NCBI GenBank assembly: GCA_030523805.1 | Contig: JAUNHS010000020.1 | Location: 1-21,141 of the forward strand | Length of the DNA: 21,141 nucleotides | Reading direction: 5' to 3' | Source of the DNA: Acinetobacter sp. | GTDB lineage: Bacteria > Pseudomonadota > Gammaproteobacteria > Pseudomonadales > Moraxellaceae | Part shown: piece after piece, positions 1 to 7,421 of the stretch | Numbering within the stretch: the first letter of the stretch is position 1 | Layout: every line of letters starts with the position of its first letter | The notes under the pieces: generated by a model | Database searches by the model: none | What the model was told of the DNA's origin: nothing | The model's input: the letters and a program-made list of their open reading frames with translations, nothing else | Translations under genes and position numbers: made by a program

Positions 1-1029
1 TATAGTTTCCAACGTACGATGGCATGGTTATTTTCACTGACAGCACAACAGCAACGCTATTGTAAATGGGTGAGTTTTATCGGCTTTAATGCGTTGGTGC
101 TGGTGAGTGTATTGCGTATTTTGCCATTATTCCGTATCACGGCTTTAATCTTGGCATTGCTTTGGTTTGCCTTTATGGTGAGCGTGGTGGTCAAAGCCTT
201 GCGAATGCTCAATCAACACTTTTCCATTCACGATCGTTTAAATGGATTGTTTAAAAGCATTTGGCTGGTGGCATTTTTTGCTCTGGTCGGATTGTCCATC
301 TACAATGCTTATACGCCCAAAGTGGTGCATTATCAAATCACTTTAGATAAACCTTTAGCACAGCCAATACGTTTAGGCGTGGCGAGTGATTTCCATTTGG
401 GCGTGTTGATTGGAGCAAAACAATTAGACCGTTTGGCAGATATTTTTCAGCAGCAAAAGGTGGATTTAATCTTATTGCCTGGCGATATTATGGACGATAA
501 TGTTGATGCTTATTTGGCTGAAGATATGCACGCACATCTCGCCAAATTAAAAGCACCATTAGGCGTGTATGCGACGCTTGGCAATCACGACTTTTTTGGT
601 CATGAGCAAGCGATTTATCATGAAATTCAGCGAGCAGGTATTCAAGTGCTATGGGATCAAGCGGTGGAAGTGAATGGGCAATTCAGCATTATTGGACGTA
701 ATGATGATTTGGTGCGAGATCGTCCAACGGCTGAGCAATTATTGCAATCAGTGAATACTCAACGACCTGTATTGTTGATGGATCATCGCCCAACCGATAT
801 GCGATTGCATTCACAATTACCGATTGATGTGCAAGTGTCGGGGCATACGCACGCAGGGCAAATTTTTCCTGCAAATATTTTTACCAAATTGATGTATGAC
901 TTGGATTATGGTTATCGTCAAATGGGTTTGGGGCATTATTTCGTTACATCTGGCTATGGCTTGTGGGGAATTCCAATGCGATTAGGTTCGCAAGCTGAAG
1001 TGATGATTATTGATGTTCAAGGTAAATGA
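1..1029 (+). CDS. Membrane-anchored metallophosphoesterase (YkuE/YaeI-like), probably 5'-partial
   Basis: Calcineurin-like phosphoesterase on an N-terminal membrane anchor. The frame is open from base 1. The first visible ATG is at 19 but has no Shine-Dalgarno sequence, so the true start probably lies outside the window. Counting from that ATG, hydrophobic segments sit at about residues 17-34, 38-60 and 79-96. The metal-binding blocks follow in order: DFH (D124, H126), GD (D156), GNHD (188-191), a lone His (H256 in MDHRP) and GHTH (275-278). Every ligand block of the family is present, so the domain should be active. It probably hydrolyses phosphomonoesters or lipid-linked phosphates at the membrane; YaeI-type relatives act on lipid A precursors or phospholipids, but the substrate here cannot be read. 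It converges on the yheV-like gene and ends before a shared hairpin terminator. The family call is firm; the substrate and N-terminus are not. Confidence 0.85.
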   Translation, partial: YSFQRTMAWLFSLTAQQQRYCKWVSFIGFNALVLVSVLRILPLFRITALILALLWFAFMVSVVVKALRMLNQHFSIHDRLNGLFKSIWLVAFFALVGLSIYNAYTPKVVHYQITLDKPLAQPIRLGVASDFHLGVLIGAKQLDRLADIFQQQKVDLILLPGDIMDDNVDAYLAEDMHAHLAKLKAPLGVYATLGNHDFFGHEQAIYHEIQRAGIQVLWDQAVEVNGQFSIIGRNDDLVRDRPTAEQLLQSVNTQRPVLLMDHRPTDMRLHSQLPIDVQVSGHTHAGQIFPANIFTKLMYDLDYGYRQMGLGHYFVTSGYGLWGIPMRLGSQAEVMIIDVQGK

Positions 1030-1048
1030 TTGCCTAGAGTGATTAAGC

Positions 1049-1093
1049 ATAAAAAAGCCAATGTTCAAACAGTTGCAACATTGGCTTTTTATG
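1049..1093. terminator. Bidirectional rho-independent terminator
   Basis: The left arm AAAAGCCAATGTT (ending at 1065) pairs with AACATTGGCTTTT (from 1077) around an 11-nt loop. An A-run on the left and a T-run on the right make it usable in both directions. It lies between the convergent phosphoesterase and yheV-like genes and can serve both. Confidence 0.85.
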
Positions 1094-1104
1094 TGCTTTG
1101 TGTT

Positions 1105-1308
1105 TTAACGTGGCTTAAATTGCACCACACCAACATCATCGGCAGGTGCGTGCATTTGCTCCAATTCTTCTTTGGTTGGACGCTTTTCGGTATAATCGCA
1201 ATCAATACACTCAATCCATTCATCATCAGCTGTGGTAAGCATGACGATGCAATCTGCTCCTGTGCATTTTGGGCATTTTGCTCCAGCAATAAAACGACGT
1301 TTCATCAT
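1105..1308 (-). CDS. yheV: YheV-family putative zinc-ribbon protein
   Basis: A 67-residue protein whose N-terminus (KRRFIAGAKCPKC) closely resembles E. coli YheV. It carries two CxxC pairs, C12/C15 and C34/C37, which would form a small zinc ribbon. The tail is acidic and then ends in a short basic stretch. The biochemical role of the family is not established. It starts 6 bp after the prlC stop codon. Its Shine-Dalgarno sequence (GGAAG, about 9 nt before ATG) lies within the last codons and stop of prlC, so the two genes are almost certainly one transcript and translationally linked. A second ATG directly follows the first (at 1305), so the protein may be one residue shorter. A longer frame on the opposite strand here starts with TTG, has no family resemblance and is a shadow. 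Confidence 0.85.
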   Translation of the reverse strand: MMKRRFIAGAKCPKCTGADCIVMLTTADDEWIECIDCDYTEKRPTKEELEQMHAPADDVGVVQFKPR

Positions 1309-1314
1309 TGACGA

Positions 1315-3339
1315 TTACTTCCAACCTTGATGACGCAATAACGCATCTAATTTTGGCTCACGCCCACGGAACGTTTGGAATGCGGTTAAAGCATCTACCT
1401 GTCCACCTACAGCTAAAATAGCTTGACGGAATGCACGCCCTGTTTCACGATTGAAAATGCCTTCTTGTTCAAAGCGATCAAAGGCATCGCTTGCCAATAC
1501 TTCTGCCCACTTGTATGAATAATAACCACAAGCATAGCCGCCTGCAAAAATATGACTAAAACTATGCTGGAAGCGATTTTCAGCAATACTTGGTGCAATG
1601 CTAATGGCTTGGCGAATACGATCCAATTCTGCTTGAATTTCGTTGCTATTGAGTGCAGGGTTGGCACAGTGAATATTTAAATCAAATAATGCAAATTCCA
1701 CTTGGCGTAAGGCTTGCAAGCCAGTTTGGAAGGTATTGGCTTGCAATAACGCATCTAAATATTCCGTCGGTAAAGATTGCTTGCTTTCAATATGTTCGCT
1801 TAATAAGTCTAAGCAGGCTTTGTCCCACGCCCAAAATTCCATAAATTGACTTGGTAATTCTACTGCGTCCCATGCAACACCGTTAATGCCTGAAACATTT
1901 GGATTATTCACTTCGGTTAAAAGATGGTGCAAACCATGGCCAAATTCGTGAAATAAGGTAATCACTTCATCATGCGTTAATAATGCAGGCTGGTCGCCAA
2001 TCGGTGGGTTAAAATTGCCGACCATAAAGCACACAGGGCGTTGAATTTGCTCGCCCCATTTGGCACGAGAGCGGAAGCCATACATCCATGCACCACCACG
2101 TTTGCCTTGGCGAGCGTATAAATCAAAATAGAAACCACCTAGGACTTCACCGTGTTCGTGTAATTCATAATAACGTACATCGTCATGCCAAACAGGTGTG
2201 GCTTTTTCTACGACTTGAATGCCATATAAATTCTCAACAATTTGGAATAAGCCAGCGACTACTTTTGGCATTGGGAAATAAGGTTTTAATGCTTCTTGCG
2301 ATAAATTAAATTTCTGCTGTTTTAACTTTTCAGAAAGATAGGTCATATCCCAAGGTTGGATTTGCTCAATGTGATATTGTGTAGCAAGTTGTTGTAATTG
2401 CTCAAAATCTTTCTCTGCCGATTGGCGTGCGTGCTGGGCAATATCTAGCAAAAATTGACGTACGGTTGCCACATCAGGTGCCATTTTGCTGGCTAAAGAC
2501 ACTTCGCCATAATGTGCAAAACCAAGCAATTCTGCTTTTTCTTGGCGTAATTGTAAAATCTCTTGCATAATTGGCGTATTGTCCCATGCTGGGTCGCCCA
2601 ATTCAGATGCACGGCTCATATAGGCACGATACACTTGTTCACGCAATGCACGGTCATCGGCATAGGTCATAATCGCCATGTAAGCTGGAATATCTAACGT
2701 TGCGACTGCACCATCGACACCTTTTTGTGAGCCATATTGTTTGAGTAATTCAATATTGCTTGCAGGTAAGCCAGCCAATTGTTCATCGTTTAAAGGTTGT
2801 ACAAAGGCTTGTGTCGCATCTAAAACATGATTGGAAAAATCTGACGATAATTGCGATAAACGTGCTGAAATTTCTGCAAAACGCTGCTTTTTCGCATCGT
2901 CCAAATCTACACCAGACAATTTAAAATCACGCAAAGCAAGGCGAATGCTACTTTGTAAAGCTAGGTCTAATTGTGCAAAATCGGCATGATCGTGTAATTG
3001 TTGATACACTTGGAATAACACATTGTGCTGACCAATTTGCGTATAATACACGCTCAAAGTCGGCAAAACGTCTTGATAAATTTCACGGGTTTGTTCATTG
3101 CTCATGACTGCATTTAAGTGCGATAAAATGCTCCAAACACCATTTAAATCACGCTCCAATTCGTCCATGCGTTGTAAAATGGCTAATTTTTCTGCAGTGC
3201 TGGCAGGCACGTTTTGTAATTGATTGAGAAAATCTTGTCCTGCTTGAATATATTTTAATACGTCATCTTTCAGTTGCGTTAAAGAAAGCTGCTGAAAATC
3301 TGGTAAAGGCAATTGTGCCGCTGTGATTGTTGTGGTCAT
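1315..3339 (-). CDS. prlC: Oligopeptidase A (M3 family zinc metallopeptidase)
   Basis: Cytoplasmic thimet-like oligopeptidase that degrades short peptides, including cleaved signal peptides. The protein is 674 residues from the chosen start; E. coli PrlC/OpdA is about 680. The zinc site HEFGH is at residues 464-468, inside the typical TLFHEFGHGLHHLL context. The downstream glutamate ligand is in DAVELPSQFMEFW. The C-terminal half also has the family-typical RGGAWMYGFRSRAKW and FAGGYACGYYSYKWAEV blocks. I chose the ATG at 3339 (MTTTITAAQ) because GGAA lies 6 nt upstream. In-frame ATGs at 3351 and 3375 have no better ribosome site, and 3375 would leave a very short leader behind the predicted promoter. 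The yheV-like gene follows 6 bp downstream; the ankyrin-like gene is divergent. Confidence 0.95.
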   Translation of the reverse strand: MTTTITAAQLPLPDFQQLSLTQLKDDVLKYIQAGQDFLNQLQNVPASTAEKLAILQRMDELERDLNGVWSILSHLNAVMSNEQTREIYQDVLPTLSVYYTQIGQHNVLFQVYQQLHDHADFAQLDLALQSSIRLALRDFKLSGVDLDDAKKQRFAEISARLSQLSSDFSNHVLDATQAFVQPLNDEQLAGLPASNIELLKQYGSQKGVDGAVATLDIPAYMAIMTYADDRALREQVYRAYMSRASELGDPAWDNTPIMQEILQLRQEKAELLGFAHYGEVSLASKMAPDVATVRQFLLDIAQHARQSAEKDFEQLQQLATQYHIEQIQPWDMTYLSEKLKQQKFNLSQEALKPYFPMPKVVAGLFQIVENLYGIQVVEKATPVWHDDVRYYELHEHGEVLGGFYFDLYARQGKRGGAWMYGFRSRAKWGEQIQRPVCFMVGNFNPPIGDQPALLTHDEVITLFHEFGHGLHHLLTEVNNPNVSGINGVAWDAVELPSQFMEFWAWDKACLDLLSEHIESKQSLPTEYLDALLQANTFQTGLQALRQVEFALFDLNIHCANPALNSNEIQAELDRIRQAISIAPSIAENRFQHSFSHIFAGGYACGYYSYKWAEVLASDAFDRFEQEGIFNRETGRAFRQAILAVGGQVDALTAFQTFRGREPKLDALLRHQGWK

Positions 3340-3395
3340 GATAAATTCCATACATTGCAAAGAGAAATCATTCATATCATAAGGGCGTAGCGAGA

Positions 3396-3424
3396 ATAAT
3401 CAAGCATTTCAAGGCATTTGTTAA
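3396..3424 (-). promoter_or_regulatory. Predicted sigma-70 promoter for prlC-yheV
   Basis: On the minus strand, TTAACA (3424-3419) and GATTAT (3401-3396) are separated by 17 bp. This matches 5 of 6 and 4 of 6 consensus positions. Transcription would begin near 3388, about 50 nt before the chosen prlC start. Confidence 0.5.
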
Positions 3425-3457
3425 AGAAAAGTTACAGTTGCGACACCACAATTTGAT

Positions 3458-3463
3458 TATAAT
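3458..3463 (+). promoter_or_regulatory. Perfect -10 hexamer (TATAAT) ahead of the ankyrin-like gene
   Basis: TATAAT lies 34 bp before the ATG at 3497. The -35 is unclear: TTACAG at 3432 gives a 20-bp spacer, and TTGCGA at 3438 gives 14 bp. It is divergent from the prlC promoter within the same 157-bp gap. Confidence 0.35.
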
Positions 3464-3496
3464 AACGCCTATTTAAAATCATCAAGAGCGAGTGTT

Positions 3497-4039
3497 ATGA
3501 GCCTGCTAAATGCTGAACAAACGCAACTCATTCAAGCCATTCAAGAGCTTGATGTTGCAACGGTGCAACAATTATTAAACCACGTTGATCCGAACTTTTT
3601 AACAGAGCAAGGGCCACCAGTGTCGGTATTGTGCGATCGTTTATTTTCATGGTGGGAAATGCTGTGCGATGCCTATGAAGCAGAACAACCACTTTCTGAA
3701 GCAGCAAAACAGCAAGAATTGCAAAGCTATTTGACGATTTTAGATGCGTTAATCCAAGCCAAAGCCAATTTACACTTGTGGGATAGTGAAGAATTTTATG
3801 GGCCATTGTGGGACGCAGCAAGTGCTGCTTGCGTGCCTGTGGTACAGCGTTTGCTTGATGAGCAGGTCAATCCAAATACTTTAGATGATGAAGGTTTAAC
3901 TATTTTATCGTCTATCAGCCAATTATTTTTTGAATGCGATTATGATGAGATTGATTGGACACAAGCCTATCCTGAAGTGCGTCAGACCCTAGAGTTATTA
4001 CGCTCTCGTGGTGCGAAAATGAGCAAGGAGCTAGATTAA
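3497..4039 (+). CDS. Ankyrin-repeat-like hypothetical protein
   Basis: A 180-residue soluble acidic protein with no signal peptide or membrane segment. Two degenerate ankyrin-like units can be seen. One is at the N-terminus, where a helix (LIQAIQELDVATVQQLLNH) is followed by DPNFLTEQGPPV. The other is at about residues 100-135, with GPLWDAASAACVPVVQRLLD followed by VNPNTLDDEGLTIL. Between them is an insertion with a Trp pair and a Glu/Gln-rich helix. The C-terminus has a third partial helix pair (VRQTLELLRSRGAKM). Such folds usually bind other proteins, but the partner and process are unknown. The ATG has AAGAG 8 nt upstream. It is transcribed away from prlC. No terminator is obvious in the 118 bp before the next gene, so readthrough is possible. 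The fold call is an inference from helix-turn pattern. Confidence 0.7.
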   Translation: MSLLNAEQTQLIQAIQELDVATVQQLLNHVDPNFLTEQGPPVSVLCDRLFSWWEMLCDAYEAEQPLSEAAKQQELQSYLTILDALIQAKANLHLWDSEEFYGPLWDAASAACVPVVQRLLDEQVNPNTLDDEGLTILSSISQLFFECDYDEIDWTQAYPEVRQTLELLRSRGAKMSKELD

Positions 4040-4157
4040 TAGTCGGTATGGTCGGTTTGATAGACGGCTTGGACTTACTGGTTTTTGAACAATAGATTGT
4101 GCCAAGTGTGTATAGCATTGCACCATATCCAATTTTCACATTGATTTAAGGTATATT

Positions 4158-4919
4158 ATGAAAATCTCTCATCTTTTTGCTACGCTTGCCGTAGCGACTG
4201 TTGCAACGGTAAGTCATGCAGATGATTTCTCTTTTGATCGCCCAGGTACAGGCTTTGGTACAGGTATTACACCTGTGGGCAAAGTGGCTTGGGAACAAGG
4301 TTTGCCAACAGCTAGCTATACCGAAGAAGGCGGCGTTAAAACGTGGACATTAAATACTGATACACAATTGCGTACAGGTTTAGGTAATGGTTACGAATTG
4401 CAAGTTGGTTTTAATGGTTATACTTGGCAACAAACTGAACAAGATGGCGTAAAGTCAGATGTTGAAGGTTTGGGTGATAGCTTTGTTGCAGTGAAAAAAG
4501 ATATTGACTTAAAAGATGACAAATTGGCTTGGGCATTGTTGGCACAAGTAAATTTTGCAACAGGAAATGACGAATTTACAGCAGAAAATGACAGTTACTC
4601 ATTGGGTTCAACTTTAGAATATCAAATGAATGATGACATTTCTACAGCATTAACAATGAACTATAGCTTTGAAGATGGTGCAGACTGGACGGTGCAAATT
4701 GTACCGACTTTAGGTTATCAATTTACTGAAAAACTAGGTGGTTATTCTGAATTTGTATATAACAAAACAGAAAGCCAAAAAGATACCAAATCATTGGCAA
4801 CAGGTTTAATTTATAGCTTTAATGACCGCTTCCAAATGGATGCCAGCATTGGTTTGGATTTAAACGTCCCAGCACAACGTAGCTACAATGGTGGTTTAGG
4901 TTTCTCTGTTATGTTTTAA
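4158..4919 (+). CDS. Predicted outer-membrane beta-barrel protein (transporter-like, phenol MetA-type family)
   Basis: A 253-residue exported protein. The first 21 residues form a signal peptide ending SHA|DD. The rest alternates polar and aromatic/hydrophobic residues as in amphipathic strands (for example YELQVGFNGYTW and QIVPTLGYQF), and the chain ends in Phe (VMF), the usual signal for outer-membrane assembly. The opening DRPGTGFGTG and the overall layout resemble the 'MetA-pathway of phenol degradation' transporter family. That assignment comes from recall of the family style and is uncertain, and no substrate can be inferred. Length suggests about 10-12 strands. AAGG lies 6 nt before the ATG, a good ribosome site. 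It stands between the ankyrin-like gene and dsbD; no pathway genes for aromatics are nearby. Confidence 0.65.
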   Translation: MKISHLFATLAVATVATVSHADDFSFDRPGTGFGTGITPVGKVAWEQGLPTASYTEEGGVKTWTLNTDTQLRTGLGNGYELQVGFNGYTWQQTEQDGVKSDVEGLGDSFVAVKKDIDLKDDKLAWALLAQVNFATGNDEFTAENDSYSLGSTLEYQMNDDISTALTMNYSFEDGADWTVQIVPTLGYQFTEKLGGYSEFVYNKTESQKDTKSLATGLIYSFNDRFQMDASIGLDLNVPAQRSYNGGLGFSVMF

Positions 4920-4945
4920 TGATTTTACCGTTTACGGTATCATTA
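4917..4945 (+). other. Hairpin overlapping the stop codon of the barrel-protein gene
   Basis: TAATGA (4917-4922) and TACCG (4926-4930) pair with CGGTA (4935-4939) and TCATTA (4940-4945), with a 3-nt bulge and a TTTA loop. There is no T-run, so it is not a standard terminator. It could protect the 3' end of the mRNA. Confidence 0.4.
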
Positions 4946-4958
4946 ACAGAGCATAACC

Positions 4959-5030
4959 ATGCTACAGTTAGAGCAACAGCTAGGGCGAGCAATCTCTCTA
5001 GCTTTTTTATTGATGATATGGGTTGATTGA
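4959..5030 (+). CDS. Possible 23-residue leader peptide ahead of dsbD
   Basis: The short frame begins MLQLEQQLGRAISLAFLL and ends with TGA at 5028-5030. AGAG lies about 7 nt before its ATG. The stop codon overlaps an ATG (TGATG, 5028-5032) in the dsbD frame, the usual sign of coupled translation. The whole terminator-like hairpin at 4978-5003 lies inside the frame, so a translating ribosome would disrupt it. There is no homology support, and a frame this short could be chance. Confidence 0.3.
   Translation: MLQLEQQLGRAISLAFLLMIWVD
4978..5010 (+). terminator. Rho-independent terminator, or attenuator before dsbD
   Basis: AGCTAGGG (4978-4985) pairs with CTCTAGCT (4996-5003), with one G-T wobble and a 10-nt loop, followed by six T (5003-5008). 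It could end the barrel-protein transcript or attenuate dsbD, whose start lies only 20-40 bp further on. Confidence 0.6.
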
Positions 5031-5050
5031 TGAAAGATAAAGGCAAAAAT

Positions 5051-7234
5051 ATGCGATTATTTTATGTGTTTCTTGCGAGTATTTTGGCGTGGTTCAGTAG
5101 TTTTGCTCATGCAGAATTATTGCCAGCTCATCAGGCATTTAAATTTTCTGTTTCATCACAAGGCGAGCAAGCCGTGCTGAAATGGGATATTCAACCCAAT
5201 TATTATTTATATCAACAACGTTTTGCCGTCCAGCAAAATCAGCAAGCCGTTGCCTTAAAATTGCCGCAAGGCACAGCACAATATGATGAAAATTTTGGTC
5301 ATAGTCAGGTGTATTGGAATAAAGTCCAATTTAGCATTAAAACTGAGCCGAATCAAAATTACCGTGTAACATGGCAGGGTTGTGCGAAAGACCAATTATG
5401 CTATGCACCACAACACATGGAATTTAGCACCGATGCACAAGGCAAAGTGCAAACAGGTGGTTTGAATTTAAAGAAAAATACGTCATCATCGCCATTTTTA
5501 GCGAAAAAGCCAGCCGTTGAAAATGTAGAACCAGCGTTGCAAGCGACAGACAATAAAACTGAAGTGAAAACAGAGCGAGCAATCAATAATGCTGTGGCGA
5601 ATAAAACTGAGCAAAATGTCAGCAAAGCTATAACGCCAAACCAAGCAACAGAAACAGCGAACACAGCAAAATCAGTAAGCAATAAAAATGAAGTAAAAGC
5701 TGAAACGACAAGCAATCAAACGACAGATAAAGCGAGTGAAAAAACTGCTGAAACGACGGCAGAAAATAAGGCATTGACCGCTACAGCATTGGCAGGTGCG
5801 ACAACAGCTACTGTCGCTACGCTAGCTGATGAAAAAGCAATAGCAGATACGGCAAATGATGCGGAACCAACTGCTGAAAATAAGACAAATGCCGCAGAGC
5901 AAACACCTGTTGAGCCAGCGACAACAACAGAAAATAGCCAAGCAATCACATCGCAAAATCAAGCCAATACAGCGAATGGCGAGTTTGTTGCACAGGATCA
6001 AAAATGGTTCAATCAATTACAGCAAAGTTCTATTGGGCTTGCCGTTTTATTGTTTTTAGGCTTGGGCATTTTGTTGGCATTTACGCCGTGTTCATTGCCA
6101 ATGATTCCGATTTTAAGTTCATTGATTGTGCGTAAACAGCAAGGGGCGAAAGCGTGGTTAATTGCTTTGGTCTTTGTGTTGAGCATGGCAACGGTTTATG
6201 CCGTACTTGGTTTTATTGCCAGTAGTGCAGGTTTGGGCTTGCAACGTTGGTTGCAGCAGCCCATCACTTTAATTGCGTTTAGTATTTTATTTGTGATTTT
6301 TGCGTTCAATTTATTCGGTGCATTTGAATTGCAATTACCACAATTTATCACACGTCGTTTAGATCGTTGGCAATCGGCACAGCAAGGTGGCACGCTAGTC
6401 AGTGCAGGCATTATGGGGGCATTGAGTGCGTTATTTGTTGGGCCATGTATGACTGCACCATTGGCAGGTGTATTATTATTTATTGCTCAAACGGAACATC
6501 AATGGCAAGGGGCATTATTACTATTTGCTTTAGGTTTTGGTATGGGCATTCCATTATTGCTGTTTAGCGTGTTGGGTGCAAAAGTATTGCCTAAAGCAGG
6601 CGAGTGGATGGTGCAAGTCAAAGTGATTTTTGGCTTTATCATGCTGGCATTGGCGATTTATTTCTTACGTCCGATGTTGGCAGAAATGGTGTATGTACTA
6701 CTGTGGGTGATTTTAGTTTTAACAGTGGTATATCATTTTAGCCAAAAATTATTGCAAGCAACGTGGTTGAGAACTGTATTATTTGCCCTGTGTGCGACGG
6801 TGATAGTCGGTGTGGCTGGTTATTATTTTATCCAGCCTGCAGCAAATGCAGTACAGCAGAATGAGCAAGCACAAACATGGCTGAAAGTTCAAAATAAACA
6901 GCAATTACAGCAGGCATTGGCACAAGCGAAGCAAAGCAATCAGACCATGATTATTGATGTGTATGCAGATTGGTGTACATCATGCCAGCCGATTGAGCGA
7001 ATGTTTAAACAAGCCGATGTGCAAGCACAGCTACAGGGTTATTTTTTGATTAAATTAGATTTAAGTCAAAATGATCCAAGCCATCAAGCCTTACTTGATG
7101 AATTAGATGTACTTGGCCCACCAACGCTATTATTTTTAAATGCACAAGGGCAAGAATATCGTGATTTGCGTTTGACGGGGGCATTTGAGCAAGCAGAATT
7201 GGAGCAACGTTTATCGCATTTGCTTGCGAAGTAA
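5051..7234 (+). CDS. dsbD: Thiol:disulfide interchange protein DsbD with an extended linker
   Basis: Inner-membrane protein that passes electrons from cytoplasmic thioredoxin to periplasmic DsbC, DsbG and CcmG. From the ATG at 5051 (AAAGG 7 nt upstream) it has a signal peptide ending FAHA|EL and a periplasmic alpha domain with C111 and C117 (GCAKDQLC). The membrane beta domain has about eight helices with C347 (FTPCSLPM) and C466 (VGPCMTAP). The thioredoxin-like gamma domain has WCTSC at C642/C645. All six catalytic cysteines are present. It is 727 residues long, against about 565 for E. coli. The excess is a low-complexity Thr/Ala/Asn/Lys/Glu linker at about residues 140-315, between the alpha domain and the membrane. 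An in-frame ATG at 5030 (preceded by TTG at 5027) gives a more basic N-terminus, overlaps the stop of a possible leader peptide and is a real alternative start. Confidence 0.95.
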   Translation: MRLFYVFLASILAWFSSFAHAELLPAHQAFKFSVSSQGEQAVLKWDIQPNYYLYQQRFAVQQNQQAVALKLPQGTAQYDENFGHSQVYWNKVQFSIKTEPNQNYRVTWQGCAKDQLCYAPQHMEFSTDAQGKVQTGGLNLKKNTSSSPFLAKKPAVENVEPALQATDNKTEVKTERAINNAVANKTEQNVSKAITPNQATETANTAKSVSNKNEVKAETTSNQTTDKASEKTAETTAENKALTATALAGATTATVATLADEKAIADTANDAEPTAENKTNAAEQTPVEPATTTENSQAITSQNQANTANGEFVAQDQKWFNQLQQSSIGLAVLLFLGLGILLAFTPCSLPMIPILSSLIVRKQQGAKAWLIALVFVLSMATVYAVLGFIASSAGLGLQRWLQQPITLIAFSILFVIFAFNLFGAFELQLPQFITRRLDRWQSAQQGGTLVSAGIMGALSALFVGPCMTAPLAGVLLFIAQTEHQWQGALLLFALGFGMGIPLLLFSVLGAKVLPKAGEWMVQVKVIFGFIMLALAIYFLRPMLAEMVYVLLWVILVLTVVYHFSQKLLQATWLRTVLFALCATVIVGVAGYYFIQPAANAVQQNEQAQTWLKVQNKQQLQQALAQAKQSNQTMIIDVYADWCTSCQPIERMFKQADVQAQLQGYFLIKLDLSQNDPSHQALLDELDVLGPPTLLFLNAQGQEYRDLRLTGAFEQAELEQRLSHLLAK

Positions 7235-7240
7235 CTATAA

Positions 7241-7294
7241 GCATAAAAGCACCAAAAGATGATGTCAAAATCATGTTTTGGTGCTTTTTTATGC
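7241..7294. terminator. Strong hairpin terminator after dsbD
   Basis: Just after the dsbD stop, AAAAGCACCAAAA pairs with TTTTGGTGCTTTTTT. The pairing extends outward as GCAT/ATGC and inward across one G-G mismatch by ATGAT/ATCAT. It isolates dsbD from the rsmH promoter downstream. Confidence 0.9.
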
Positions 7295-7300
7295 GAAATG

Positions 7301-7345
7301 AAGCTAAAAATAGCAAAAAAGTGTTAAAAATTATTTCTTTAGCTT
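7301..7345. repeat. 8-bp inverted repeat just upstream of the dcw promoter
   Basis: AAGCTAAA (7301-7308) and TTTAGCTT (7338-7345) are perfect inverted copies 29 bp apart. The right copy ends 7 bp before the predicted -35 of the rsmH promoter. Its role is unknown; in such AT-rich DNA chance is a fair explanation. Confidence 0.35.
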
Positions 7346-7352
7346 AAAAAAA

Positions 7353-7381
7353 TTGTTGAATATCCCATTTTAGTTCATAAT
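7353..7381 (+). promoter_or_regulatory. Predicted sigma-70 promoter of the dcw cluster
   Basis: TTGTTG (7353-7358) and CATAAT (7376-7381) are separated by 17 bp, matching 4 of 6 and 5 of 6 consensus positions. Transcription would start near 7388, about 34 nt before the chosen rsmH start. Confidence 0.6.
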
Positions 7382-7421
7382 AGAGTGTTAATTTAAAAAA
7401 GTGTCAATGTGTAAGCCCAAC

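Noticed and set aside
1030..1311. Plus-strand frame of 93 codons starting with TTG right after the phosphoesterase
   Set aside because: It runs through the terminator and antisense to the yheV-like gene, has no ribosome site and no family resemblance.
5401..5949. Minus-strand frames rich in Val, Ala and Ser opposite the dsbD linker, looking like membrane proteins
   Set aside because: They are the antisense of Thr/Ala/Asn-rich codons; the hydrophobic look is a by-product and there is no ribosome site.
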